From assembly GCA_028690445.1 (NCBI GenBank), contig JAQVBE010000006.1, forward strand, positions 62,001 through 126,000: DNA of 64,000 bases, written 5' to 3'. Under the pieces are notes generated by a model that saw nothing but the letters and a program-made list of their open reading frames with translations, had not been told where the DNA came from and did not search any database. The position numbers and the translations under genes are program-made. Shown piece by piece: positions 28,957 to 38,944 of this stretch; the first letter of the stretch is position 1, and every line of letters begins with the position of its first letter. This stretch comes from Aliarcobacter sp. Lineage in GTDB: Bacteria; Campylobacterota; Campylobacteria; Campylobacterales; Arcobacteraceae.

Positions 28957-29762
28957 GCTAATAATAGCTTAAAGCTCTTCGGCGTAAATAGTCGAAGTGT
29001 CTCACTCTTTTGTGATTTTAACTCATTTGAAAAACCATTTTTACTAAATATTACAAAAATATCTACATTTAAATCTGCAGTTTTACAATCTTCTTTTAGT
29101 TTATTTAATTCATTTTTCTTTAGTTTAGAGCTTATATATTTACAATTTCCAGCGATAATTTTCCCAGAAGTTGTTTTTGCAACTAAATCAATTTCAACTT
29201 TTTCATCCCAATATTTACCAAATTGTTTAACTGGATCTTCTTCAAAAGAGTCTCTAAGGCATTCCATTGCTAACTCTTCAAAAATAAAACCACCAAATTC
29301 TGCTTCTTTATTTTCATAAAGTTCGTAAAATTCTTTGTAGTTTTTCTCTTTTATTCCTTTATAAATAGGAGAAACAAAAGCAAACCAGAATCTTAAAAAA
29401 GGTGTTGTAAAAAGAAGTTTTTTAGAAATTTTATCATCACCTCTTTTTTTTGCTAGGTGATGTTGTGAAGATTCAATCTCAATTATTCCTCTATCAATAA
29501 GTTTTTCAACACATTTCATTCCTTCTTCAAAGCTAACAAATGCTCTTTTAAAAGATGAGTTTGTTCTTCTGTCGCCTTGTGCAATCCCTGTTAAAATGGC
29601 ATGGTCAACTTTGTATCCACCACTTATAGTATTAATTTCATATCTAAGATTTGTATATTCATCTAAAATATGTTTTTCTATTAGTTCAATTAATGGTTTT
29701 GTAGTATCTATTTTTATATTTAATCCACCAAATACTATAAAGTATTTAACTGCTGTTTCCAT
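28953..29762 (-). CDS. DUF234-domain (PD-(D/E)XK-like) protein without the usual N-terminal ATPase
   Basis: KKLLFTTPFLRFWFAFVSPI, FGGFIFEELAMECL, VEIDLVAKTTSGKIIAGNCKY. Confidence 0.7.
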   Translation of the reverse strand: METAVKYFIVFGGLNIKIDTTKPLIELIEKHILDEYTNLRYEINTISGGYKVDHAILTGIAQGDRRTNSSFKRAFVSFEEGMKCVEKLIDRGIIEIESSQHHLAKKRGDDKISKKLLFTTPFLRFWFAFVSPIYKGIKEKNYKEFYELYENKEAEFGGFIFEELAMECLRDSFEEDPVKQFGKYWDEKVEIDLVAKTTSGKIIAGNCKYISSKLKKNELNKLKEDCKTADLNVDIFVIFSKNGFSNELKSQKSETLRLFTPKSFKLLLA

Positions 29763-29840
29763 ATCTGTGATTTTGTTTTCTTGGCAAAAAATTCTAAATT
29801 GATTTTTTGTTGATTGGTCTATTAAAATAATGGTAAATCC

Positions 29841-30293
29841 TTAATTTTTATTATATTTTTGTAAAAAATTGTTTAGTGAATTTGCAAATTGTTGAGCATC
29901 TTTTTGAGAAAAAGCTGCTGGTCCTTTTGTGATTTCTCCACTATCTCTTATTTCTTGCATAAGATTTCTAATTGCTAAATACTGTTTTATATTATCTTTT
30001 GTGTATATAGCACCTCTATGATCTATTGCATGGGCATTCTTCTCAATTGTTCTATTGGCAAGTGGAATATCTGCTGTAATTACTAAATCATTTTCTTCTA
30101 ACATCTCAACAATCTTATCATCAGCTTCATCTGCACCTTGGTTTACAATTATATATTGTATGTGATTAGAATCACCTATATTTATTTTTTTATTAGCAAT
30201 TACAATAGTATCAATTTTTTGTTTTTCTATAGCTCTTAAAATTATAGGTTTAAGTAAATTAGGAAAAGCATCTCCATCTATAAAAAGTTTCAT
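29841..30293 (-). CDS. YaiI/YqxD family (DUF188) protein
   Basis: FIDGDAFPN, NQGADEADD, ADIPLANRTIEK, GPAAFSQKDAQQFAN. Confidence 0.95.
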   Translation of the reverse strand: MKLFIDGDAFPNLLKPIILRAIEKQKIDTIVIANKKINIGDSNHIQYIIVNQGADEADDKIVEMLEENDLVITADIPLANRTIEKNAHAIDHRGAIYTKDNIKQYLAIRNLMQEIRDSGEITKGPAAFSQKDAQQFANSLNNFLQKYNKN

Positions 30294-31636
30294 ATTTTAA
30301 ATAAATCTTTTGGGTCTATATGAGCTGAATCTTTTGTTGCTTGAAACATTAAGCTATCATCTACTCGTCCTACAACATAACCTTGTTTTATCCACTTTCC
30401 AACAACTAAAGTAGGTGAAATTTCATCTAAATGAGAATAAATCGTATGAAGCCCACCTTCATGTTGAATAATAACTACATTAGCCAACATTCCAGCATTT
30501 TTTTTTGCATAAACAACTTTTCCATTTAAAACAGAAACAACTTTTGCCTTTTGTTCATCACTTTTTAAAACGATTGATTCATTAAATAATTTTATTTTAT
30601 AAACAGGATCATAGTAAGTTCCGAAGTTTTTTACCACTTTAAATGATTTTAAAGGAGCAATAGTTTTTTCACCTTTATATTTTATTATTTGAATACCATC
30701 AGTTGAAGAACCTATTTTTTTAACATCAAGATTTAGATTTTTTGCATATCTTTGGTTTCTAACATCAGCTGTTTGTACTACATCATCATCTAAAGGCGCA
30801 GAAGATGATTCTTCTTCTGTAACTTTTTGATTAGTAGCTTTCTTTTGTGCTAAAAGTTCTTGTAGTTTTCTTCTTTTATCTTCTGCTTCATTTTCAGCTC
30901 TAGCTTGAGCTTTTTTTGTCTCTTCTTCTTTTAAAATATTTAATTCAGAAAGAAGATTTTTTAATGATTCTTGTTCTTTTGCAACTTTATTTAACTCTTC
31001 TTGATAAGATTTATGTTGTTCTTCTAAACTAATAAGGGAACTTGAATGTTTTTCTTTTAAAATTGTTAATTTGTTTTTTGTTTTTTGTCTATCTTCAATA
31101 TAAGAAGCTATTTTTTCTATATCTTTTTGATTATTTTTTGTATTTGTTGATAATGCACTATAATTTGTGTTTAATTTTGAAACTTTTTCTTTTGAATATT
31201 GTGATAATAAAGTATAGATTTCATTATCAATTAATTCTTGTAAAGTATCTTCCGATGCCAACTTTAGTGCAATAGAAATAGAAAATTCTTCGATTATCGT
31301 ATCAACAATTTGTTCTTCATGGCTAGTTTTTTCTCTAATTAATTCAGTAGATTTAGAGTTTAAATCACTTAATTTATATTTTGCATCTTCTAAAAGTTTT
31401 TGATGTTCTGTAATATCTGAATTAATTTGATTTATATCTTTTTCAAGAGTTGTAATATTTGAGTTTTGACTTTCAATTTTTTCTGCTAATTCCTTTATTT
31501 TTAAATTTGCATTTTCTTTTTTATCATCACTGGAATTAAGCTTTTCAGTATTAGTTTGTATTTTCTTGTCGATATTAGACGCTGCGAAAATAGTATTTAA
31601 TGATAATATTATCAATAAAAAAAATAGTTTAATCAT
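30290..31636 (-). CDS. EnvC-like murein hydrolase activator (coiled coil + LytM/M23)
   Basis: Signal peptide, long coiled coil, NGKVVYAKKNAGMLANVVIIQHEGGLHTIYSHLDEI. Confidence 0.88.
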   Translation of the reverse strand: MIKLFFLLIILSLNTIFAASNIDKKIQTNTEKLNSSDDKKENANLKIKELAEKIESQNSNITTLEKDINQINSDITEHQKLLEDAKYKLSDLNSKSTELIREKTSHEEQIVDTIIEEFSISIALKLASEDTLQELIDNEIYTLLSQYSKEKVSKLNTNYSALSTNTKNNQKDIEKIASYIEDRQKTKNKLTILKEKHSSSLISLEEQHKSYQEELNKVAKEQESLKNLLSELNILKEEETKKAQARAENEAEDKRRKLQELLAQKKATNQKVTEEESSSAPLDDDVVQTADVRNQRYAKNLNLDVKKIGSSTDGIQIIKYKGEKTIAPLKSFKVVKNFGTYYDPVYKIKLFNESIVLKSDEQKAKVVSVLNGKVVYAKKNAGMLANVVIIQHEGGLHTIYSHLDEISPTLVVGKWIKQGYVVGRVDDSLMFQATKDSAHIDPKDLFKI

Positions 31637-32465
31637 TATTTATCTTATATTTTAATAATACTCCAAATATTGTAAATATAGAAATACAAAATGATAGTAA
31701 AAATATTTTCATAAGTTCAACAAATATATTTATATCTATATCAACAATTTCGTGTAATTCTAGAGGAAATAATACTGTCATATTATGAGAAATATAATAT
31801 AAAAATCCAGCAGAAATTAAAAATGATAATAAAGAGCTAATTAAAGCATAATTTAATATTGATGAAGCACTATATAAAATAGAAGCACCATGAAGCCTTA
31901 AAATGGATATTTTTACACTATGTTCATGGAACCAAAGTTTTATTTGTTTCGCAATAATAATTATTGCAAAAATAGTAATAATAAAAAATAGGATAAAAGA
32001 GACACTATTTAATAAAAGTAATAATAAATATATTTGATTATGATTTTTATAAAAAACTTCAACTTTTTTTACATTTTTATTTTGTAATAAAGTTTGTTTT
32101 ATATCTTCAAGTTCACTACTTGTTGGAAATATTTCTAAATAAATTTGATAAAAATTTGGAAGTCTTTGTTTTAAAAGTTCAATTGAAGTATCTGATAAAG
32201 TTGATTGTATGCTTGAAATAATTTTATCATTTGGTAAATTTTGTATTTTTTCTACTTTTATACCAGCTAATTCTTTAATGGCATTTTTTTCTAAAGGATT
32301 AATTGTAACTATAATAATAGAATAATCCCTTGATATTTTTGATTTATAATTATCAACTACATTATTTATCAATAAAAACATAGAAAAAGTAATTAACATT
32401 GAAAGTAAAGGAATTAAAAAAGCAAATACATTTTTAAGAAACTTCATAAATAATTCCATCCTCAA
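31629..32465 (-). CDS. ftsX: FtsX-like cell division permease
   Basis: Four TM segments, downstream of an FtsE-like ATPase. Confidence 0.82.
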   Translation of the reverse strand: MRMELFMKFLKNVFAFLIPLLSMLITFSMFLLINNVVDNYKSKISRDYSIIIVTINPLEKNAIKELAGIKVEKIQNLPNDKIISSIQSTLSDTSIELLKQRLPNFYQIYLEIFPTSSELEDIKQTLLQNKNVKKVEVFYKNHNQIYLLLLLLNSVSFILFFIITIFAIIIIAKQIKLWFHEHSVKISILRLHGASILYSASSILNYALISSLLSFLISAGFLYYISHNMTVLFPLELHEIVDIDINIFVELMKIFLLSFCISIFTIFGVLLKYKINND

Positions 32466-33096
32466 TTGATAATTGTCTAAATTTAATTCCTAGATTTTTT
32501 GGAACACGGTGAGTTACAACAACAATAGTAATTCCTAATTGTTCATTTGCACCTTTTAATAAATTCCATACAACTTCGGCTGAAAAATCATCGAGATTTC
32601 CCGTTGGTTCATCTGCTATTATTATTTTTGGATTATGTGCTAATGCACGTGCCACAGCAACTCTTTGTTGTTCTCCACCACTTAATTCATTTGGATAATA
32701 GCCAGCTCTGTGAGCAAGTCTTACATGAGCTAATAATTTGTTAGCTTGGTCTTTAGATATTTCATCTGAATAACCATTTATTTTAAGAGGAATCATAATA
32801 TTTTCTTCAATAGTATATTCATTTATTAGTTTATAATCTTGAAAAATAATACCAATATCTTTTCTTAAAATTCTTAATCTTTTTCCTCTTATACCAAAAA
32901 CTTCTTGATTATCTATTTTAAGACTACCGTGTTTTAAAGGAATATCTCCATAAAATGATTTTAAAAGTGTTGATTTACCACTTCCTGAATTTCCACCTAT
33001 AAAAATAAATTCCTTTGGTTTTATAGAAAAATTCCCTTTTTTTATAACATATTTATTATCATCATATGAAAGATAAATATTCTTAGCTTCTATCAT
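32434..33096 (-). CDS. ftsE: FtsE-like ABC ATPase
   Basis: GGNSGSGKSTLLK, LSGGEQQRVAVARAL, IIADEPTGNLD. Confidence 0.9.
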   Translation of the reverse strand: MIEAKNIYLSYDDNKYVIKKGNFSIKPKEFIFIGGNSGSGKSTLLKSFYGDIPLKHGSLKIDNQEVFGIRGKRLRILRKDIGIIFQDYKLINEYTIEENIMIPLKINGYSDEISKDQANKLLAHVRLAHRAGYYPNELSGGEQQRVAVARALAHNPKIIIADEPTGNLDDFSAEVVWNLLKGANEQLGITIVVVTHRVPKNLGIKFRQLSIEDGIIYEVS

Positions 33097-34286
33097 CTAC
33101 TTAAAATCTCTTTTAACTTTTCGTGTGCATTTATATTAGAACTAGTAGGAAGAGGGTTTCCTTGATAATAAGAAATATTTCCATCATTTACATAAAGATA
33201 TTTTGTTACAGGTCTATCAAAATTTCCCATTGTTAATTTTATAAGTCCTGAATTTTGAGAGTTTTCAATGATATAAAGTTCTTCTACATGAATAAAATAA
33301 TCTTTTTCAATTAATGATTTTGTTGGAATTGTTGTTAAAATATTATTAAAATTTACTTTAATATCAAAAGAGAAATCAAAATTTAAATTAATATTTTCAT
33401 CAATATTTTGTGCTTCTAAAACCACATCATAAATATTTTTACCTTGTTTTTTCCATCTATCCTCATATTTACTAGATATTGCTAAATCTTTGTTTATATC
33501 GATAGTTATTCTTCCTTTAGGAAGATTTGTTAAAACTTCTGTACAAAAATCAAAATATTTTCTACTGTCAGTTCGTAGTTCTAGTGTTCCAGAAATTTTT
33601 AAAACTCTTAAAGCTTCGTTTACAAACTCATTTGAATAGATTCTTCTATGTGGTTTTTTGTCCCAAGGAACAGGAAAATGTACAAATATTTTTCCTACTT
33701 TATTTGATTCAATAAATTCCATAAAAAGTCTTGCATCATAATTTACAACTAAAATATTTGTAATATTTTGAAGTTCAAGTTGTTTTAATAATTGTTCAAT
33801 AGAAGGATAATGAATTTCAAGACCAATAAATTGGATATTTGGATTTGTTTTTGCTTGGTGTAAAAGATGTCTTCCACTACCAAAACCAATTTCAATTTGA
33901 ATTTCTTTATCTGTACTAAAATCATCAACAAAATAGTTAATATCTTTTAGATATTCATTTTTTGCCTCTTCTTTTACTTTTAAGTTATGTGTATTTGAGA
34001 ATAATACTTTTGCATTATTCAAATCTACATATGCATTTAAAGCATTTTTTACTAATGTAACAGGAGATAATCTTGTAACTTTATCAGCTTTAATCATTAA
34101 ATCATCATTCTTCGGTTTTAGTGATAATAAAAATTCTTTATTTTCATTTTCTAATGCAATTCTATATTCAATTTTTCTAGTTTTTTGTGTAAAATTGTAA
34201 GATTTTGCAATAAACTTAAATCCTACCCCATCCTTTTGTGATGGAGTAGTTATTAATTCTTTTTTTTGAAATACTATATGTGGCAT
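33093..34286 (-). CDS. trmB: tRNA (guanine-N7-)-methyltransferase
   Basis: EIGFGSGRHLLHQA, HFPVPWDKKPHRRI; long Campylobacterota-type form. Confidence 0.92.
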   Translation of the reverse strand: MPHIVFQKKELITTPSQKDGVGFKFIAKSYNFTQKTRKIEYRIALENENKEFLLSLKPKNDDLMIKADKVTRLSPVTLVKNALNAYVDLNNAKVLFSNTHNLKVKEEAKNEYLKDINYFVDDFSTDKEIQIEIGFGSGRHLLHQAKTNPNIQFIGLEIHYPSIEQLLKQLELQNITNILVVNYDARLFMEFIESNKVGKIFVHFPVPWDKKPHRRIYSNEFVNEALRVLKISGTLELRTDSRKYFDFCTEVLTNLPKGRITIDINKDLAISSKYEDRWKKQGKNIYDVVLEAQNIDENINLNFDFSFDIKVNFNNILTTIPTKSLIEKDYFIHVEELYIIENSQNSGLIKLTMGNFDRPVTKYLYVNDGNISYYQGNPLPTSSNINAHEKLKEILSR

Positions 34287-35335
34287 TTATCTTCTTGATT
34301 ATAATAATTTTGGTTTAGTTTAATTTTTGCTAAATTTGAAGTTGGATTAGAAAGTAAATTAAAACTCATACCTTGTACAGAGTTTGAAGAATTTTCCAGA
34401 CCATCTTTATCTATTACGATTATTTTATAATAATAAGCTTTTCCACTATCTTCAGTAGTATCCGTATATTCTAAAGTATCTGCATTAACTTCTTTTATTT
34501 TCGAATAACCTAAAGCACTAAATGAACTTCTATATATTGCATATTTTACAACGTCACTTGTGCTAGATGGATTCCAACTTATAGTTATTCTTTTAGCTTG
34601 ATTATTTGTTGTTTTGATATTACTAACATTAGCTGGTAAAGGTTTTGTTTTCCCTATAACAACTTTAGTAGGAGCTGCTTCTACATCATCATAACTAAAT
34701 GCTTTAATCCTATATTTATAACTAGTATTATCATCTAATCCTGTATCTAAATATTCAACCTGAAGTCTTTCTTTTATTGTTTTTAAAAGTATCCATTCAT
34801 TTAAAAAGGTATTATACTTTTCAATTCTATAATAACCAACCCTTGTATCTGTATGTGGTCTCCAAATTAATTTTATGCTTTTTGGTAAATTTGAGATTGC
34901 TTGCATAAATTCAACAGGAGTGATTCTTGGAAGAGTTTGAACGATATAGGCATCAGTTGTTTTTGATTCAATTCCATCATCCGTTATTGAAGATATTTGA
35001 TATGCATATCTTGTTTTGGGTTCTAAGCCTTTATCAACATAATGAGTTGCGTATTTATTATCCATCGTTTTTATAAGTTTTAACTCATTTGAACCTTTAT
35101 CTAATTCTGTTCTGTAAAAATTATAACCTACAACTCTTGAATCATTTACTTTTTCCCATTCAAATCCAATATTTGCCATATCAGGAATAGATTTAATAGA
35201 ATTGTAACTTACCACTTCAATAGAATTATCTACCTTTGGTTTTGTTGGAGCATTGAAGTTATCAATGATATTTGTACAACCACTAAATAAAAGTATTAAA
35301 GTTGCTAACGATGTTGTTTTCATTAAGTTTGTCAT
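34274..35335 (-). CDS. Fibronectin type III repeat lipoprotein
   Basis: Lipobox LLFSGC; three FN3-like repeats (WEKVNDSRVVGYNFYR, WRPHTDTRVGYYRIE, WNPSSTSDVVKYAIYR). Confidence 0.85.
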   Translation of the reverse strand: MTNLMKTTSLATLILLFSGCTNIIDNFNAPTKPKVDNSIEVVSYNSIKSIPDMANIGFEWEKVNDSRVVGYNFYRTELDKGSNELKLIKTMDNKYATHYVDKGLEPKTRYAYQISSITDDGIESKTTDAYIVQTLPRITPVEFMQAISNLPKSIKLIWRPHTDTRVGYYRIEKYNTFLNEWILLKTIKERLQVEYLDTGLDDNTSYKYRIKAFSYDDVEAAPTKVVIGKTKPLPANVSNIKTTNNQAKRITISWNPSSTSDVVKYAIYRSSFSALGYSKIKEVNADTLEYTDTTEDSGKAYYYKIIVIDKDGLENSSNSVQGMSFNLLSNPTSNLAKIKLNQNYYNQEDKCHI

Positions 35336-36287
35336 TTATATTCTCCTTTTTAAAATTAATATTTAGGAATTCATCCATATCATTTGGTAAATTTGCTTTG
35401 AAACTCATTTGCTTATTTGTGATAGGATGAGTTAAATAAAGATAATAAGCATGCAAATAAAATCTATTTATTCTATTTAATTCGCCCTTAAAACCATATA
35501 AATTATCCCCTAAAATATGCCTATTTATCGAACTCAAGTGAACTCTAATTTGATGAGTTCTTCCTGTAAATAATTTAGCGGCTATTAATTCATAATTTTC
35601 TTTATCACTTAATGCAATCTTATTAAATGCTGATTTTGCAAATCTTCCATTTTGTTCAATTGACATTTTTAATCTATTATTTGAATTTCTAGATATTGGT
35701 TTATCTATTATAATATTATCTTTTAATGGCATATCAATTATTGCTAAATAGTATCTTCCCATAGTTTTATCTTCTAATTGTTTTGACAATCCTACATGGG
35801 CTTGATTTGTTTTTGCAACAACCATTACACCACTTGTTCCTTTATCAATTCTATGTACGATACCATGTCTTTCTTCGCCACTCAATGTTGATAATGATAT
35901 ATTATTTAATTTTAGCCAATCAACTAAAGTCGCATCCTTGACACTTGGTGCATCATGAACAGTTAAGTTGTAAGGTTTATTTATAACTAAAATATCATTA
36001 TCCTCAAAAATAATTTGTACATTTTTATCTTTTAAAGACTCTTTTACAAAATTCTCATCTTTTTTAGGATTTAATTCAGATTCTGGAAAATGAACATCAA
36101 CATTTTGATTTTCTTTTAATTTAAGACCAGTTTTACTTACAATTTTCCCATCCACTCTTACAAATTCTTTTTTTATTAATTGTTCGATTTGATTTCTTGA
36201 AGCATCAATTTTTGATGCTAGAAATTTATCAAGTCGATTTGTTTCAGAAACAATAAAAATTTTATCCATATTTAGATACTCTTTCAC
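35283..36287 (-). CDS. RluA/RluD family pseudouridine synthase
   Basis: S4 domain, HRIDKGTSGVMVVAKT catalytic motif. Confidence 0.95.
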   Translation of the reverse strand: MKEYLNMDKIFIVSETNRLDKFLASKIDASRNQIEQLIKKEFVRVDGKIVSKTGLKLKENQNVDVHFPESELNPKKDENFVKESLKDKNVQIIFEDNDILVINKPYNLTVHDAPSVKDATLVDWLKLNNISLSTLSGEERHGIVHRIDKGTSGVMVVAKTNQAHVGLSKQLEDKTMGRYYLAIIDMPLKDNIIIDKPISRNSNNRLKMSIEQNGRFAKSAFNKIALSDKENYELIAAKLFTGRTHQIRVHLSSINRHILGDNLYGFKGELNRINRFYLHAYYLYLTHPITNKQMSFKANLPNDMDEFLNINFKKENINDKLNENNIVSNFNTFI

Positions 36288-36288
36288 T

Positions 36289-37395
36289 ATGCGTTTATTT
36301 GATAAAAGAATTATTTCCCATTTTGATTATTTGTTAATAATATTTATTTTACCTTTGATATTTATATCATACCATTTAATTGGTGAAACAAACGAAAGAT
36401 TAGCTAATAAACAACTAGTATATTATGTAATTTCTATTTTTATATTTCTAATAGTTTTTATTTTACCTATTAGAAGAAAAATTAGAGTTATTCCGACTTT
36501 ATATTGGTTAGGTATTATATTACTAATTGCTGTTGAGTTTTTAGGTATTTCAAAATTAGGTGCTACGAGATGGTTACCTATACCTTTTCTAAACACGACT
36601 ATTCAGCCTTCAGAATTAATAAAACCAGTATTTATTTTAATGCTTGGATATTTAGTTTATCATAAACCACCACCAAAAGGCGGGTATGGTTTCTTAGATT
36701 TCCTTTATTTTTCAATTTATATTTTATTACCATTTATATTAATTGCTAAAGAACCTGATTTAGGAACAGCAATGATTTTACTTTTAGTAGGTTATGGAGT
36801 TTTATTTATTATTGGTATAAATTGGAAAATTTGGGCAACTATTTTTCTTGTAATAGGAATATCTTCACCATTTATTTATACTTATTTAATAAAAGATTAT
36901 CAGAAAAAAAGAATCACTGATTTTGTTTCAGAAGAGCCAAGTTATCATGTTCAACAATCAATTATAGCAATTGGTTCAGGTGGGCTTACAGGAAAACAAA
37001 GTGAAGATGCAACTCAAACACAACTAAAGTTTTTGCCAATTGCAACAAGTGACTTTATTTTTGCGTATTTTGTTGAAAGACATGGATTTCTTGGTGCAAT
37101 TGGGTTGATATTTTTATATACATTAATAATAATTCATTTACTTAGCATGAATTATTATTTTAAAGATGATTATATGATTAGAGTTTTTTCTTCAGGATTA
37201 GGACTATTAATCTTTTTTAATATGAGTGTAAATATTTTAATGGTTATAGGTTTTGCACCAGTTGTTGGACTCCCTTTACCATTATTCTCTTATGGAGGAA
37301 GTTCTTTTATTAATTTTATTGTAACCTTTGCAATTTTAGAAAACTTGTTAGCATTTAGATATATGAATTTGTATAATTATGAAAGAAAGTTATAA
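36289..37395 (+). CDS. rodA: Rod-shape determining SEDS glycosyltransferase RodA
   Basis: SEDS family motifs (AKEPDLGTAMIL, GGLTGKQS, PLPLFSYGGSS). Confidence 0.95.
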   Translation: MRLFDKRIISHFDYLLIIFILPLIFISYHLIGETNERLANKQLVYYVISIFIFLIVFILPIRRKIRVIPTLYWLGIILLIAVEFLGISKLGATRWLPIPFLNTTIQPSELIKPVFILMLGYLVYHKPPPKGGYGFLDFLYFSIYILLPFILIAKEPDLGTAMILLLVGYGVLFIIGINWKIWATIFLVIGISSPFIYTYLIKDYQKKRITDFVSEEPSYHVQQSIIAIGSGGLTGKQSEDATQTQLKFLPIATSDFIFAYFVERHGFLGAIGLIFLYTLIIIHLLSMNYYFKDDYMIRVFSSGLGLLIFFNMSVNILMVIGFAPVVGLPLPLFSYGGSSFINFIVTFAILENLLAFRYMNLYNYERKL

Positions 37396-37407
37396 AATAA
37401 GAGTCAG

Positions 37408-38121
37408 TTAAATGATTCCTTGTTTTTCTAAAACATCAGTTAAAATTTTTAAATCATCAATTGAATTACCACACACTTTTTTATCAGTTTTTATTTCAAC
37501 GATTTCTTCTTGTTTTTCTCCCACATATATATAATTCAAAATATATTCTCGTTTTAATAAATCAACAGTACTCCTATCTTCGCATAAAGAGTCTTGAATT
37601 TGTTTTTTAAATTTGTTTTTTAAAAATTTATCATCTAAAAGAACTTCGTGAAGTTGATATTTATAATAAATAGTTTTATCTTTTTTATAGATGTCAATTA
37701 AAGTACTATTCATATCTATTTGTATTGGTAATTTATCTTTAAAACTCTCAATTTCTTTTTCTAAAGCATAATCTTCAAAAAAGTAGAATTTACTAACTTC
37801 AATGAAAAAATTTATAGAAAATAATAAATTAATACTTACTAATAATTTTGATAGAAATGACCAAATTTTTGAACCACTATATTTGTTAGCTGTCCTATAA
37901 ATAGCTAATGATATAAGAATAGAATAAATTAAAATGATAAAATATAAAAAGAATTCTAAATAATTTTCCTTATTTTGTGCATATTTTGTTTGCATAAAAT
38001 ACATTTCAAAAAAAACTTCAATTAAAAATGATAAAAAAATAAACCAGAACCAAAAAACAACAACTAAAGAAGTTTCTCCATTTATTAGTTTAAAAAAATA
38101 GTTTTTATTTATTGATGACAT
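37408..38121 (-). CDS. Hypothetical membrane protein
   Basis: Three TM segments then soluble region; no family recognised. Confidence 0.6.
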   Translation of the reverse strand: MSSINKNYFFKLINGETSLVVVFWFWFIFLSFLIEVFFEMYFMQTKYAQNKENYLEFFLYFIILIYSILISLAIYRTANKYSGSKIWSFLSKLLVSINLLFSINFFIEVSKFYFFEDYALEKEIESFKDKLPIQIDMNSTLIDIYKKDKTIYYKYQLHEVLLDDKFLKNKFKKQIQDSLCEDRSTVDLLKREYILNYIYVGEKQEEIVEIKTDKKVCGNSIDDLKILTDVLEKQGII

Positions 38122-38129
38122 TTTTTTCC

Positions 38130-38912
38130 TTAGTATAATCTATATTGTACATTGAATCTTAGTTTTGTTGATGTTTGAGGTTTTGGATAATCTTTATATG
38201 CAATCTCTATTAATTCCACGGAATAATCATCTAAAACAGCGTATCCAGAGGAATCTATCACTTTTAATCCCGTAATACTTCCATCTGGATGAAACATAAA
38301 CTCAATAACATTTACTCCACCAATTTTAAGTTTTGCTGCAAGTGGTGGATAACCTAATCTATTTAAAACCCTTTGAGTAATAGTTTGAAAATTAGTTAGA
38401 TTTTTTTCTAAATATGCTTTTTGAACTTTTGTAAACTTATCATATTCTTCACCGTATAATTTTTGAAGTTCATTTAAAATTTCTTTATTAATAGGTTGTT
38501 TTTGAGATAAGAAATCTTCCAATGTTTTATCTTGAAGAGATTCTTTTTTATTTACAATTTGTTCATTTAATACTTTTTTTTGTAATTCTTTTGATTTTTC
38601 AAAATCTATTTTTTTATTATTCTCAACTTTTTTTTGAATCTCTTTTTTTACTACTACTTCTTTTTGAATTTCTGGAAGTTCAAATTTTTTTTCAATTATA
38701 GGTTTAACTTTTTCTTCTATTACATTATTTATTATAGGTTCTTCTTTTTTTAATTTTATAAATTTTACATCAGACTTTTTTATAACTTCTTGTTTATTTT
38801 GATTATTTTTCTTAAATTCATCATTATTATATTTCTTAAATAGAAAAAAATGTAAAGATATTGAAATAATAAAGGCTAGGATAATAATTCTCATAGCGCG
38901 ATTATAGTACAA
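38130..38912 (-). CDS. TonB family protein
   Basis: N-terminal TM, K/E-rich linker, C-terminal LNRLGYPPLAAKLKIGGVNVIEFMFHPDGSI TonB-like domain. Confidence 0.85.
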   Translation of the reverse strand: MYYNRAMRIIILAFIISISLHFFLFKKYNNDEFKKNNQNKQEVIKKSDVKFIKLKKEEPIINNVIEEKVKPIIEKKFELPEIQKEVVVKKEIQKKVENNKKIDFEKSKELQKKVLNEQIVNKKESLQDKTLEDFLSQKQPINKEILNELQKLYGEEYDKFTKVQKAYLEKNLTNFQTITQRVLNRLGYPPLAAKLKIGGVNVIEFMFHPDGSITGLKVIDSSGYAVLDDYSVELIEIAYKDYPKPQTSTKLRFNVQYRLY

Positions 38913-38944
38913 TTACGCTAATAAATGATTAATAGGAATATAGA

